Numbered from the stretch's first letter, positions 16,796 through 26,225 are shown. The stretch is DNA of 64,000 bases from Planctomycetota bacterium (GCA_021413885.1 JAIOPM010000057.1:1-64000), one strand, 5' to 3'. Translations and numbers: made by a program. The notes: generated from the sequence alone by a model not told the origin.

Positions 16796-18270
16796 CACGT
16801 CGCTTCGGCGGGCCGCTCGACGGCGCCTTCCTGAAGCGACCGCGCGTCGCGCTCGATCTCGGCGACCAACGCGCGCAGATCCTTGTTGTGCGCGGAACCG
16901 GCGAACTCCTGGTCGAGGCGGCCGAGCAAGCGATCGACCACTCGATCGGCGTCGTTCGCGGCGGGCAAGTCCTCGCGGCCGGAGTCGCCGCGGAGCGCGT
17001 CGAGAATCGCCTTCACGGAAATCAACCCGGGATCGCGCGACGGCAGGAACGTGGTCGCGCCGTCGGTTTCGCGCGCGACGAGCAGCTCGCGCGTCGCGAG
17101 CACGCGCAGCACTCCGTCGACCGCGCCGTGGTCGAGGCCGAGGTCGTCGGCGAGCGCTTGGGAGCTCGGCGCGGGCTCGCCGCGCAGGAACGCGCGCGCG
17201 ATGCGCACCGCGCAACGCAGCGCGAGCAACTCGCGGAACGCGGGCTCGCCGGTGCGCGCGCGCAACGCCGGACGGAAGTTGGGCTCGGCTTGGTGCGCCC
17301 ACGCGAGTTCGGCGCCGAACAGCACGATCGCCCACGAGAAGTAGAGCCAAACGAGGAACAGCGGCATCGCCGCGAAGCCCGCGTAGATCTTGTTGTAGCT
17401 CGCGATGCCGACCTGGAACTTGACGTGCAGGATCTGCGCGACGTGCCACGCCGCGCCGGCGAGCAAGCCGCCGATCAACGCGGAACTCCAACGCACCTTC
17501 GTGTTCGGCAACGTCAGGTACACGAACGTCAGCGCGATCCACATCATCGCGATCGACGTCAGCGAGAACAGCAGCTCGACGAAGCCGCCGAAGCCGAAGT
17601 GGAGCTTCATCCATTCCGCGATCGTGTCGATCTGCGACTTGGCGAGCGCGCTCGCTCCCGCCGAAGCCGCGGTCGCCGCGAAGAGGAAGATCGGCGTGAT
17701 CACGACCATCGCGAGGTAGTCGGTCAGCTTGCGCACCAGACTGCGCGAACGCTGCACGCCCCAGATCTCGTTGAAGACGAGCTCGACCGAACCGAGCAGA
17801 CGCACGACCGTGTAGAGCAACACGATCAGGCCGACCGCGCCGAGCGCGCCGAAGTTGGTGGTCTCGACGAAGTCGAGCACGCCGTCGAGCGTCCCGCGGA
17901 TCTGCTCGATCCCGGCCGGCGCCGTGCCGCGCGCGCCCCACGCGTTGGCGAGGAAGGGCTCGATCGTGTCCTTGCGCAACTTGTCGTACGCGCCGAGCCC
18001 CTTCGCGAGCGCGAACGCGAACGCGAGCAATGGCACGAGCGAGAGCACCGTGACGTACGTCAACGACGACGCCTGCAACAGGCAGCGATCGAGGAAGAAG
18101 TCGCGCGTCGACAGGTACGCGATGCGCGCACCGCGGTGCAGCGATGCGACCACGCCCTCCTCGCGGTCGGGCTCGAGCTTGGTCACCCAGCGCGCGAAAC
18201 GTTGCCAGGCCGCGGCGATCCAGCGGTTCTGGAACGGTTGGTCGTCGCAAGGATCGCGGAGGGACTTCAT
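16795..18270 (-). CDS. YihY/BrkB-family inner-membrane protein with C-terminal winged-helix-like domain
   Basis: 491 residues. The YihY fold occupies ~40-320: 'FFLDRCLLQASSLTYVTVLSLVPLLAFAF' holds the conserved 'ASSLTYVTVLSLVPL' motif, followed by five more membrane helices, 'IWGVQRSRS', 'LPNTKVRWSSALIGGLLAG' and 'SYNKIYAGFAAMPLFLVWLYFSW' pieces typical of the family. The family used to be called ribonuclease BN, but it is now regarded as a membrane protein of unclear role, possibly transport. Residues ~340-425 are soluble with a winged-helix look (QALADDLGLDHGAVDGVLRVLATRELL), and an acidic tail follows. ATG 18270 is used. It is coupled to the downstream zinc-ribbon gene. Confidence 0.88.
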   Translation of the reverse strand: MKSLRDPCDDQPFQNRWIAAAWQRFARWVTKLEPDREEGVVASLHRGARIAYLSTRDFFLDRCLLQASSLTYVTVLSLVPLLAFAFALAKGLGAYDKLRKDTIEPFLANAWGARGTAPAGIEQIRGTLDGVLDFVETTNFGALGAVGLIVLLYTVVRLLGSVELVFNEIWGVQRSRSLVRKLTDYLAMVVITPIFLFAATAASAGASALAKSQIDTIAEWMKLHFGFGGFVELLFSLTSIAMMWIALTFVYLTLPNTKVRWSSALIGGLLAGAAWHVAQILHVKFQVGIASYNKIYAGFAAMPLFLVWLYFSWAIVLFGAELAWAHQAEPNFRPALRARTGEPAFRELLALRCAVRIARAFLRGEPAPSSQALADDLGLDHGAVDGVLRVLATRELLVARETDGATTFLPSRDPGLISVKAILDALRGDSGREDLPAANDADRVVDRLLGRLDQEFAGSAHNKDLRALVAEIERDARSLQEGAVERPAEAT

Positions 18271-18328
18271 GCCGCTGTTCTACGACTTCGGCGGCCGGGA
18301 CGGAATCACCCGCGCTCTCGAGTCAGCC

Positions 18329-19468
18329 TCAGCGCTTCGACAGAAATACGTAGGCCGTCCCGCCGCGGGCGAGCCAACACTTCGCGAGCGCGTCGCGCGA
18401 GTACGTGCGCACGCCCTCGAACTCGGCGACGGCCGCCGGATCGTTGACGAACACGCTGCCGTCCGCGTCGAAGCCGGTGACGACGAGGAGGTGCCCCGCG
18501 GTCTCGACGTACGGCGCGCCCGGCAAGTCGCCCTTCTCCGCGGCGATCGAGATCACCAGCGGCTGGCCGACCGCGATCGAGCGCTCGACCGCGTGCCAAT
18601 CCGCGCAACGCGTGACGTAGCCCGAGACGCCGTACGAATACGCGCCTTGGATCGCGCGCGTCCAGTTGCCGTAGAGGTCGTGATCGGCGTCGTACAGGCG
18701 CTTCGAGATCTCGTCGGTGCTGCGCTTCACGCCTTGGAACTCCATCACCATCGCGACCGACGTCGGGCTGCAGAGCCGCGACGCGAGCTTCGGATCGACG
18801 ACGCGCTGACTGCGGAACGGCACCGGCATGCGGACCTTCCACGACGACGGCGGGATCTCGACCTTCGAGGGCGGTTGCGACGGAACCGCGTCGCGCGACG
18901 AGAACGTCAAGTCGACGCGCGCGACCTTGATCTGCGGCGCGTTCGCTTCGCCGCGCCACGCGGTGATGCGGTATTGCGCGAGGTCGAAGCTCTGCTCCGA
19001 CTTGAAGTAGTCGACGTCGATGCGGCCGAACTCGCACTCGGTCGTCGCTTGCCAATCCGGTTGCCCGCGGCCCCACTCGCCGATGCGCAACCAGTCGGTC
19101 CACACGTCGTCCGACTTGCGGCCGACGCGCACGTCGACCCAGATGCCGGAGCCGGTCGGGAGTTCGACGTTCCACGACGCGAGCATCTGTTGGAACGGCT
19201 GCTTCGACGCGATCACCGCCGATTCGTAGACCGCGGAGCCGTCGTCCTCGCGCCCTTGCGGCTGCTCGATCGGCGAGAGCCGCACGCCGGTCGACGCGCC
19301 GACCTCGCCGCGCACGAACGTTCCGCCGCCGAAGTCCTGCGGATTGCGGTGATGGACTTCTTCGTGGACCCAGGGCATGCGACGCGCTTCGACGTCGTCG
19401 GAGCCTAGCGCCGCCGAATCGAGAGAGAAGCAGGCACCGAACGCGAAGAGCGTGGACAGGAGCGACAT
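18329..19468 (-). CDS. Secreted C39-like papain-fold cysteine peptidase
   Basis: 379 residues from ATG 19468, chosen because GAGG sits 8 bases upstream and a signal peptide follows (MSLLSTLFAFGACFSLDSAALG); the frame extends upstream to 19519. Residues ~50-215 are a beta-rich domain of unknown type. The peptidase domain (~215-379) has 'MPVPFRSQRVVDPKLASRLCSPTSVAMVM' with the nucleophile Cys in LCSPTSVAM, the His in 'ETAGHLLVVTGFD' and the Asp/Asn in 'GSVFVNDPAA', the C39-like triad order. Such proteins cleave peptides or leader sequences outside the cell or act as amidases. It is 58 bases upstream of the YihY gene on the same strand. The substrate is not predictable. Confidence 0.86.
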   Translation of the reverse strand: MSLLSTLFAFGACFSLDSAALGSDDVEARRMPWVHEEVHHRNPQDFGGGTFVRGEVGASTGVRLSPIEQPQGREDDGSAVYESAVIASKQPFQQMLASWNVELPTGSGIWVDVRVGRKSDDVWTDWLRIGEWGRGQPDWQATTECEFGRIDVDYFKSEQSFDLAQYRITAWRGEANAPQIKVARVDLTFSSRDAVPSQPPSKVEIPPSSWKVRMPVPFRSQRVVDPKLASRLCSPTSVAMVMEFQGVKRSTDEISKRLYDADHDLYGNWTRAIQGAYSYGVSGYVTRCADWHAVERSIAVGQPLVISIAAEKGDLPGAPYVETAGHLLVVTGFDADGSVFVNDPAAVAEFEGVRTYSRDALAKCWLARGGTAYVFLSKR

Positions 19469-19604
19469 GCAGAACCTCGTGATGGAACCGGACGCGCGCG
19501 AGCGAATCTCGCGCGGCAAGACGGCTCTCTATCGGTTCGCGGGCTCGCCCGAATTCTGCCCCGCGACGGAAAAGAATGCCGTCCGAGCGCGCGACGTCCG
19601 GAGC

Positions 19605-22600
19605 TCACGGCGCGGACGCCCGCCGCCGTTCGAAGAGGCTGTACAGCGCGGGGAGCACGACGAGCGTCAACGCGGTGCTCGAGATCAGGCCGCCGATCAC
19701 GACGGTCGCGAGCGGTCGCTGCACTTCCGCGCCCGTTCCGGTGGCGAGCGCCATCGGCACGAAACCGAGCGATGCCACCAGCGCGGTCATCAACACCGGC
19801 CGCAAGCGTGTCAGCGCGCCGTTCACGATCGCGACCGGGAGCTCGACGCCCTCACGACGCAACTGGTTGATGAAGCTGACCATCACGAGCCCGTTGAGCA
19901 CCGCGACGCCCGACAACGCGATGAACCCGACCGCCGCCGAGATCGAGAACGGGATGTCGCGCAGCCACAACGCGAGCACGCCGCCGGTCAGGCCGAGCGG
20001 CACGCCGCTGAAGACGAGCAACGCTTGGCGCACCGAATCGAACGTGCTGAAGAGCAGCAGGAAGATCAGCAGAAAGCACACCGGCACGACGACGGCGAGC
20101 CGCGCTTTCGCCGCGACGAGGTTCTCGAATTGACCGCCCCACTCGAGCCAGCCGCCCGGAGGCAACGCGACGTCTTGCACACGCCGCTGCGCTTCCTCGA
20201 CGAACGAGCCGAGATCGCGTTCGCGCACGTTGGCCTGCACGGTGATCATCCGCTTGCCGTTGTAGCGGCTGACTTGGTTCGGTCCTTCGGCGACGCGCAC
20301 CGCCGCGATCGCGCCGAGCGGTACGCAGCCGACGCTCGCGACGCGTCCGTCGTCGAGGCCGAGCGCAGCGGACTCGGGCTCGAACCTCGCATCGTCGCCG
20401 CGCGGCAACGGAATCGGCAGCGTCGCGAGCGTGCGCAAGTCCGAGCGCATCGACTCCGGCAAGCGCACGACGATGTCGACGCGGCGATCGCCCTCGAAGA
20501 CGAGCCCGGCCGCGCGCCCGCCGACCGCCGCCGCGATCACGTCCTGCACCTGTTGCATGTCGAGGCCCAACCGCGCGGCCGCGGCTCGATCGACCTCGAC
20601 GTTCACCGCGGGCATGCCGTCGGTCTGCTCGACCTTGATGTCGGCCGCGCCGCGCACGCGTCCGAGGACGGCGGCGATGTCGCGCGCGGTGCGCTGCATG
20701 CGCTCGAAGTCGTCGCCGTAGACCTTGACCGCGACGTCCGAACGCACGCCGGCGATCAGCTCGTTGAAGCGCATCTGGATCGGCTGCGTGAACTCGTACG
20801 CGTTGCCGGGCACGGACGCGATGCGTTCCTCGATGCGCCGGATCAGCTGTTCCTTCGGCAGCCCCGGATCGGGCCATGCCGCGCGCGGCTTCAGGATGAT
20901 GAAGGTGTCGGTCAGGTTCGGCGTCATCGGATCGGTCGCCATCTCCGCGGTGCCGGTGCGGCCGAAGACGAGTTCGACTTCGGGGATCTCGTCGATCGCG
21001 TGCTCGAGCTCGAACTGCATGCGCGTCACTTGCTCGACGCCGGTCGAGATCGGTCGCGTCGCCATGACGACGACGTCCTGCTCGTCGAGGTTAGGCGTGA
21101 ACTCCGAGCCGAGCGTCGTGAAGAGCAACGCCGCTCCGGCGAACGCCGCGACCGCGAAGGCGACGACGGTCGCGCGCCAGCGGAGCGCGCGGGCGAGCAC
21201 CGGCGCGTAGAGGCGCTTCGCGCCCGCGACGAGGAAGTTGTCGGTCTCCTTCACTCGCCCCCTCACGGCGAGCGCGACGAGCGCCGGCACCAGCGTGAGC
21301 GACAGTACGAACGCCGCGGCGAGCGCCATGATGACGGTCAGCGCCATCGGGCTGAACATCTTCCCCTCGACGCCGGTGAGCGCGAGGATCGGCAGATAGA
21401 CGGTGACGATGATCGCTTGGCCGTAGACCGACGGCTGGATCATCTCCTTCGCGGCGAGCGTCACTTCGTGCAGCCGCTCCTCGAGCGTGAGCAACCGACC
21501 TTCGTGGTGCTGCTTGTCCGCGAGTCGCCGCAGGCAGTTCTCGACGATGATGATCGCGCCGTCGATGATCAGACCGAAGTCGATCGCGCCGAGCGACATC
21601 AGGTTGCCGCTGACCTTCGCCTGCACCATGCCGGTGACGGCCATCAACATCGACAGCGGAATCGCGAGCGCGCAGATCAACGCCGCGCGGATGTTCCCGA
21701 GCATCAGGAACAACACGACGATCACCAGAATGGCGCCCTCCGCGAGGTTCCTCGCGACGGTCGCGATCGTCGCATCGACGAGGCCCTTCCGGTTGAGCAC
21801 CGTGCGCGCGCGGACGTCCGGCGGCAACGAGCGGCGGACGTCGACCATCTTCGCGTCGACCGCGTCGGCGGCGGTGCGGCTGTTCGCCTTCATCAGCATC
21901 AACGCCGTGCCGAGCACGACTTCGCGTCCGCTCTCCGTCGCGCTGCCGGTGCGGAGCTGCCGCCCGATGCCGACCGTCGCGACGTCGCGGACGTAGATCG
22001 GCACGCCGCCGCGCACTCCGATCGGAACGCCTTCGATCTCGCCGACGTTCGCGAGCCGTCCATCGGCGCGCACCGTGTACGCCTCGCCCTTGTGCTCGAT
22101 GATGCCGGCGCCGGTCGCGACGTTGTTGCGCTCGAGCGCGTCGATCACGTCGGTGAACGTCAGCCCGTACGCGACCAACTTCATCGGCTCGGGTTGGACG
22201 TGGTACTCCTTCTCGTAACCGCCGTTGGAGTCGACGCCCGCGATGTCCTTCACGTTGCGCAGCTGCGGACGGATGATCCAGTCCTGCACGGTGCGCAAGT
22301 AGGTCGCCCACTCGAGCTCGGTGGTCAGGCGCTCGCCGTCCGGCGTGAGGTACGCGCCCTCCCCCTGCCAACCCGGTTCGCCGTCCGCGACGCGCGCGCC
22401 TTTCCCGCCGGGATGCTCGAACTCGACGACGTACATGTACACCTCGCCCAAACCGGTCGAGATCGGCCCCATGAACGGCGCGGCGCCCGGCGGCAGACTC
22501 TCGCGCGCGACGGCGAGCCGCTCGGTGATCTGGTTGCGCGCGAAGTAGATGTCGACGTCGTCGTCGAATACCGCGGTGACTTGGCTGAATCCGTTGCGCG

Positions 22601-22856
22601 AGAACGAGCGCGTGTGCTGCAGACCGGGAATGCCGGCGAGCGCGGTCTCGACGGGAAACGTGATCTGCTTCTCGATCTCGACCGGCGTGAGTGCCGGGAA
22701 CATCGTGTTGATCTGGACCTGGACGTTGGTGATGTCGGGGACCGCGTCGATCGGCAAGCGCCGGAGCGCGAACACGCCGAGCGCCGCGACCAACGCGGCG
22801 AGCAGCACGACGAGTTTTCTGTGCCGGACCGAGAAACCGAGGATGGGTTCGAGCAT
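19605..22856 (-). CDS. czcA: Heavy-metal efflux RND transporter (CzcA/HME family)
   Basis: 1083 residues from ATG 22856 (MLEPILGFSVRHRKLVVLLAA is the first helix). It is the proton-driven inner-membrane pump of a tripartite metal exporter. Twelve membrane helices in two sets of six are visible with two large periplasmic loops. The helix-4 motif is DFGLIIDGAIIIVEN, that is D-F-G-x3-D-G-x6-E, which fits the Zn/Co/Cd (HME1-3) classes and not the A-I-G-x3-D-A form of the Cu/Ag pump CusA. 'PDITNVQVQINTMFPALTP' and 'NPLNLD..DVVVMATRPISTGVEQV' parts are family hallmarks. Third gene behind the adaptor (11-base gap) in the operon 26108 to 19605. Metal specificity is inferred from the motif only. Confidence 0.95.
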   Translation of the reverse strand: MLEPILGFSVRHRKLVVLLAALVAALGVFALRRLPIDAVPDITNVQVQINTMFPALTPVEIEKQITFPVETALAGIPGLQHTRSFSRNGFSQVTAVFDDDVDIYFARNQITERLAVARESLPPGAAPFMGPISTGLGEVYMYVVEFEHPGGKGARVADGEPGWQGEGAYLTPDGERLTTELEWATYLRTVQDWIIRPQLRNVKDIAGVDSNGGYEKEYHVQPEPMKLVAYGLTFTDVIDALERNNVATGAGIIEHKGEAYTVRADGRLANVGEIEGVPIGVRGGVPIYVRDVATVGIGRQLRTGSATESGREVVLGTALMLMKANSRTAADAVDAKMVDVRRSLPPDVRARTVLNRKGLVDATIATVARNLAEGAILVIVVLFLMLGNIRAALICALAIPLSMLMAVTGMVQAKVSGNLMSLGAIDFGLIIDGAIIIVENCLRRLADKQHHEGRLLTLEERLHEVTLAAKEMIQPSVYGQAIIVTVYLPILALTGVEGKMFSPMALTVIMALAAAFVLSLTLVPALVALAVRGRVKETDNFLVAGAKRLYAPVLARALRWRATVVAFAVAAFAGAALLFTTLGSEFTPNLDEQDVVVMATRPISTGVEQVTRMQFELEHAIDEIPEVELVFGRTGTAEMATDPMTPNLTDTFIILKPRAAWPDPGLPKEQLIRRIEERIASVPGNAYEFTQPIQMRFNELIAGVRSDVAVKVYGDDFERMQRTARDIAAVLGRVRGAADIKVEQTDGMPAVNVEVDRAAAARLGLDMQQVQDVIAAAVGGRAAGLVFEGDRRVDIVVRLPESMRSDLRTLATLPIPLPRGDDARFEPESAALGLDDGRVASVGCVPLGAIAAVRVAEGPNQVSRYNGKRMITVQANVRERDLGSFVEEAQRRVQDVALPPGGWLEWGGQFENLVAAKARLAVVVPVCFLLIFLLLFSTFDSVRQALLVFSGVPLGLTGGVLALWLRDIPFSISAAVGFIALSGVAVLNGLVMVSFINQLRREGVELPVAIVNGALTRLRPVLMTALVASLGFVPMALATGTGAEVQRPLATVVIGGLISSTALTLVVLPALYSLFERRRASAP

Positions 22857-22867
22857 GGCGTCGTCCT

Positions 22868-24133
22868 TCAGTGCCCTTCGCCGCCGCTGTCTTTGACGAG
22901 CTCGGCCTTGAGGATGAACGTGCCGTCGACGACGACGAGCTCGCCTTCGACAAGCCCGTGGAGCACCGGCACGAAATCGCCGAGGCGTTCGCCGATCGTC
23001 ACGCCGCGTTTCGCGAACGTGTTCGGCTCTGCAGCGATCGGCACGAACACCACGGTCGCGCCGTCGATCGTTTGCGTCGCGGATTCGGGGATCGCGAGCA
23101 CGGGCTCGCGCGACGCGGCGTCGTGCAGTTCGATCTCGACCTCCGCGAAGACTCCCGGCAGGAGTTCCGCGTGGCGATCGGTCGGTTCGATGCGCACGCG
23201 CACGGTGCGCGTCGCCGGATTGAGTGCGGGCGAGATGAACGAGATCACGCCTTCGCACCAATGCTCTCCGCCGCCGCCGAGCAGCACGCGCGCCTTCGCT
23301 CCGCGCGCGACGTCGCGCAAACGGTTCTCGGGAACGTCGGCGATCACCCACAGCTTCGCCATGTCCGCGAGCACCAGCAGCTTCTCGCGGTCCGGCCCGA
23401 CCAGCTCGCCGAGCGTCGCTTCGCGTTCGATGACTTGCCCGGCGATCGGAGCGAACACGGTGAAGTGCGGATCGATCTTCCCGCCGGAAGCGAGGCGTGC
23501 GAGTGCGTCCTCGCTCAACCCAAGCAAGCGCAAGCGACTGCGCGCGGCTTCCTCGGCGGAACGCGCGCTCGCGAGCACGGCGGACGCGCCGCGGAATTCG
23601 GACTCACGCTTCTGCACTTCGGTCAACGCGATGCCCTGGTTCTTGTCGTAGAGCGCCTTCGCGCGTTCGTGCGCGTCGCGCGCGAGCTCGACCGCCGGCT
23701 CGGCGCCGGCCGCCGCGCCGCGGCGTTGGAGGAACTCGCTCTGCGCTTCGCCGAGCTCCGCGCTCTCGACGACCAACAGCGCGTCGCCGCGTTTCACTTC
23801 GTCGCCGAGGCGGACGCGCAGTTCGGCGACGCGGCCTTGCACCGGAATGCCGACGTGCGCCATGCCTTCGCTGTTGAACGCGACCTGCGCAGGAACGCGG
23901 ATCGTGGGCACGAGCGTTCGGCGTTGCACGCTCTCGACGCGCACGCCGTAGCGTTCGACCGCGTCCGCGGTGAGCCGCACTTCGCTCGCGTGGACCTCGT
24001 CGACGGCTTCGACGGGAATTTCGGGCGCGTGCGCATCGCAGCTCGTGTTCAGCGCGACGAGGAGAACCGCGGAGAGCCACGCACCGCGTTCGGAGTTCGG
24101 AAGGCGAAGTCGCCGAGTCGCTTGGATGTTCAT
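22868..24133 (-). CDS. czcB: RND efflux periplasmic adaptor (membrane fusion protein, CzcB/CusB type)
   Basis: 421 residues from ATG 24133 (MNIQATRRLRL), with GAGG a few bases upstream. A signal-like helix ends 'LLVALNTSCDAHAP'; Cys at ~32 could be lipidated but the lipobox is poor. Then the adaptor order is visible: barrel strand 'VPAQVAFNSEGMAHVGIPVQGRV', lipoyl half 'VRLGDEVKRGDALLVVESAEL', coiled-coil hairpin (~140-235), second lipoyl half 'FAPIAGQVIEREATLGELV', beta-barrel 'KLWVIADVPENRLRDV' and 'LNPATRTVRVRIEP'. It links the CzcA pump to the TolC channel. It lies 14 bases downstream of the TolC gene and 11 upstream of czcA. Confidence 0.93.
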   Translation of the reverse strand: MNIQATRRLRLPNSERGAWLSAVLLVALNTSCDAHAPEIPVEAVDEVHASEVRLTADAVERYGVRVESVQRRTLVPTIRVPAQVAFNSEGMAHVGIPVQGRVAELRVRLGDEVKRGDALLVVESAELGEAQSEFLQRRGAAAGAEPAVELARDAHERAKALYDKNQGIALTEVQKRESEFRGASAVLASARSAEEAARSRLRLLGLSEDALARLASGGKIDPHFTVFAPIAGQVIEREATLGELVGPDREKLLVLADMAKLWVIADVPENRLRDVARGAKARVLLGGGGEHWCEGVISFISPALNPATRTVRVRIEPTDRHAELLPGVFAEVEIELHDAASREPVLAIPESATQTIDGATVVFVPIAAEPNTFAKRGVTIGERLGDFVPVLHGLVEGELVVVDGTFILKAELVKDSGGEGH

Positions 24134-24147
24134 GTGCTTGCCTCGCT

Positions 24148-25545
24148 TCAGTGTTCCGGTGTCGGGTCGTTCGAACGCTCGTCGCGTCCCTCGGCGACGT
24201 CGCGCGCCGCGGCCGGTCCGCCGACCGCGCGTTCGAGACGCACGACGGCGACGGCGGCGCGCTCTTCGAGCTCGACGAGCTTCGCTTGCGTCGCTTGGAG
24301 ATCCTGTTCGGCGAGCAGCAGCGTCGTCACGTCGGTCTGACCGGCGAGGTAAATCGCTTCGACGTCTTCGCGTCGCTGCCTTTGCAGCGGGATCAGCTCG
24401 TCGCGCACGCGCGCGAGACTGGCGTGCGACGAGAGCAACTCCGCATGCGCGCGCCGCACTTCCTCGACGACGCGCCGCGACACGTCGACGAGTTCGTGGC
24501 GCGCCGCGACGATCCGTGCGTCCGCGCGCATGCGCCGCGCGTCGCCGAAGTCGAGCAACGGCAGCGGCACGTCGAGCGCCGGCCCGACGGCCCAACCGTC
24601 GACGCGGTCTGCCTGCGCGCCGACGCTCGCGCCGTCCCACCGTGCGAGCGCGTCGACCGCCGCGTCGTCGCCGAGCGCGGCCGACTCGAGCACGGCGGAT
24701 TGGATCTCCGGTCGGCGCCGCAGCGCTGCCGCGATCCAGACTCGTTCGCTCGCCGCCGGCGCGTCGAGCGGCATCCAACCGTCGAGTTCCCATTCGGCGG
24801 CGCCGGACGGCTCGCCGATCGAACGCGCGAGCGCGAGTCGCGCTTGGCGGCGGCGCAACTCGAGATCGGCGACTTCGAGCTCGAGCTCGACGCGGCGAGC
24901 ACGCAACGTGGTGACGTCGACGCGCGCCGCTTCGCCGAGTTCGACGCGCGATTGCGCGAGCTCCACGAGTCGGTCGAGCACCGCGGCGCGCTCGCGAACG
25001 AGCGGCAACGCTTCGTCGTGCGCCTGCGCGTTCGCGTAGCGCTCGCGCAAGTTCGCCACCGTGTCGAGCGCAACCGTCACCGCGTCCGCCGCCGCCGCAC
25101 GCAGGCGACGATCGGCCGCCGCGGTGAGGCGCGGTCGTTTCAAGATGGCCGCGAGTTCGGCCGTGAGCCCGGCTTCGATCTCGGTTCCCCCGCCGCCTTC
25201 GGGAACGCGCAACACCAGGCTGAGGATCGGGTTCGGGAGCAAGCGCGCCTGCTGCGCCTCCGCGAGCGCGATGCGCACGCGAGCGAGCGCGACTTGGAGT
25301 CCTGCGTCGCGTACGACGGCGAGGCGGATGCCGTCGACGAGCTTCAAGCGCTCGTCGTTGCCCGCCGACACGTCGAGCGCATCGCCTTCGATGCGCAACT
25401 CGACGGACCGCGGCGCTCCGACGGCGAGCGCGACGTCCGCTCCGACGTCGGGTGCCTTCAGCGGAGCCGCGCAGGCGTTGAAAATCAGGAGAGCGTGGCC
25501 GGCGACGAGAAAACTGCCGACCGGCGAGAAGACGGAGCACTTCAA
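24148..25545 (-). CDS. czcC: TolC-family outer-membrane efflux channel (CzcC type)
   Basis: 465 residues from a TTG at 25545, preferred because GAGGA sits 5 bases upstream and a lipoprotein-type signal follows (VGSFLVAGHALLIFNACAAP, Cys ~26); the frame is open to a GTG at 25644. Two long-helix pairs typical of TolC trimers are visible: 'LQVALARVRIALAEAQQARLLPNP' in pieces and 'RVVEEVRRAHAELLSSHASLARV', with 'YLAGQTDVTTLLLAEQDLQATQ' near the C terminus. It forms the exit duct of the metal exporter with the adaptor and CzcA encoded just downstream. The N-terminal start is the least certain part. Confidence 0.9.
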   Translation of the reverse strand: MKCSVFSPVGSFLVAGHALLIFNACAAPLKAPDVGADVALAVGAPRSVELRIEGDALDVSAGNDERLKLVDGIRLAVVRDAGLQVALARVRIALAEAQQARLLPNPILSLVLRVPEGGGGTEIEAGLTAELAAILKRPRLTAAADRRLRAAAADAVTVALDTVANLRERYANAQAHDEALPLVRERAAVLDRLVELAQSRVELGEAARVDVTTLRARRVELELEVADLELRRRQARLALARSIGEPSGAAEWELDGWMPLDAPAASERVWIAAALRRRPEIQSAVLESAALGDDAAVDALARWDGASVGAQADRVDGWAVGPALDVPLPLLDFGDARRMRADARIVAARHELVDVSRRVVEEVRRAHAELLSSHASLARVRDELIPLQRQRREDVEAIYLAGQTDVTTLLLAEQDLQATQAKLVELEERAAVAVVRLERAVGGPAAARDVAEGRDERSNDPTPEH

Positions 25546-25670
25546 GAGATCCTCGGCGAGGGTTCGGTTCCTTCGGGCGTGCGCCGCGGACGCGAGAACG
25601 CGAACCGACGGCGCGACAAGAGGTCCCGGGAGCGCGAGGCTCACTCAGGACACGAAGAGACCGAACTTCC

Positions 25671-26108
25671 CTACACGAGGAGCACGACGCTGAGGGGACG
25701 CGTCCTCGACGCGCGCGTCGCCTCGGCGACCCGGTGTCGCGCACGCAGCGCGAGTCGCGGGCTGTCGACCCAATCGAGCGCGACCGGAATCGCCGGCAGC
25801 GCTTGCAAGCACGGATCGGCCCACCGATTCGAGCTCGACTTCTGCGCCAAACGCCCGGCCGACGGCAACTGGACGTCGTCGCACGGACACTCGGGCGACC
25901 GCTCGACATCCGCGGGCGCTTCGCTCGGGCCGCGCTCCTGATCGAGCGCACACCCGCCGCAATCACCCGGCGCGGCCGCGGCTTCGATCGCGACGTGCCC
26001 GCTCGGCCCGACGCAGAGCACGAGTCCCTCCACGCTGCTCACCCCCGCGAGCAGGTAAGCGACGAAGCACAGCCAAGCCGTGAGGTGTGTGCGGACGAGA
26101 GCGTGCAT
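25671..26108 (-). CDS. Cys-containing exported protein at the head of the metal-efflux operon
   Basis: 145 residues from ATG 26108 (MHALVRTHLTAWLCF); the frame is open far upstream but without sense as a protein. Residues 1-30 make a signal peptide or anchor. The mature part begins 'LVLCVGPSGHVAIEA' and continues with GDCGGC and ECPCDD, so six Cys and a His lie close together, a plausible metal-binding set. I recall 'LCxGxxGHxAIE' small proteins in front of other czc-type operons, but no function is established. It is first in the gene order exported protein, TolC, adaptor, pump. A role as periplasmic metal binder or sensor is inference. Confidence 0.72.
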   Translation of the reverse strand: MHALVRTHLTAWLCFVAYLLAGVSSVEGLVLCVGPSGHVAIEAAAAPGDCGGCALDQERGPSEAPADVERSPECPCDDVQLPSAGRLAQKSSSNRWADPCLQALPAIPVALDWVDSPRLALRARHRVAEATRASRTRPLSVVLLV

Positions 26109-26208
26109 GGACGTGAAGGATGCTAGGCGGCTCGGCGCCCGCCTGGCAAGCGCGAGCACGCCGGACCGAGGCCGAACGCCTCGCTTGTCGACCGGAAGGG
26201 GCCGCGCA

Positions 26209-26225
26209 ATGGAAGCCGATTCCAT
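26209..26225. promoter_or_regulatory. Candidate operator: ATGGAA-N5-TTCCAT palindrome
   Basis: A perfect 6+6 inverted repeat with a 5-base spacer lies about midway in the 196-base divergent region between the metal-efflux operon (start 26108, minus) and the OPT transporter (start 26305, plus). Position suits a regulator of either side. No -35/-10 pair was recognised and no metalloregulator gene is adjacent. Confidence 0.35.

Noticed and set aside
19377-23651. 1424-codon open frame on the plus strand across the CzcA gene
   Set aside because: Arg/Asp/His-rich shadow of the minus-strand RND genes; no folds, while the minus frame has full CzcA motifs.
25545-25644. Longer N terminus of TolC from GTG 25644
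   Set aside because: The added residues are not signal-like and the TTG at 25545 has a better ribosome site; still possible.
24151-25941. 596-codon plus-strand frame over the TolC gene
   Set aside because: Antisense shadow; the minus strand encodes the TolC helices.
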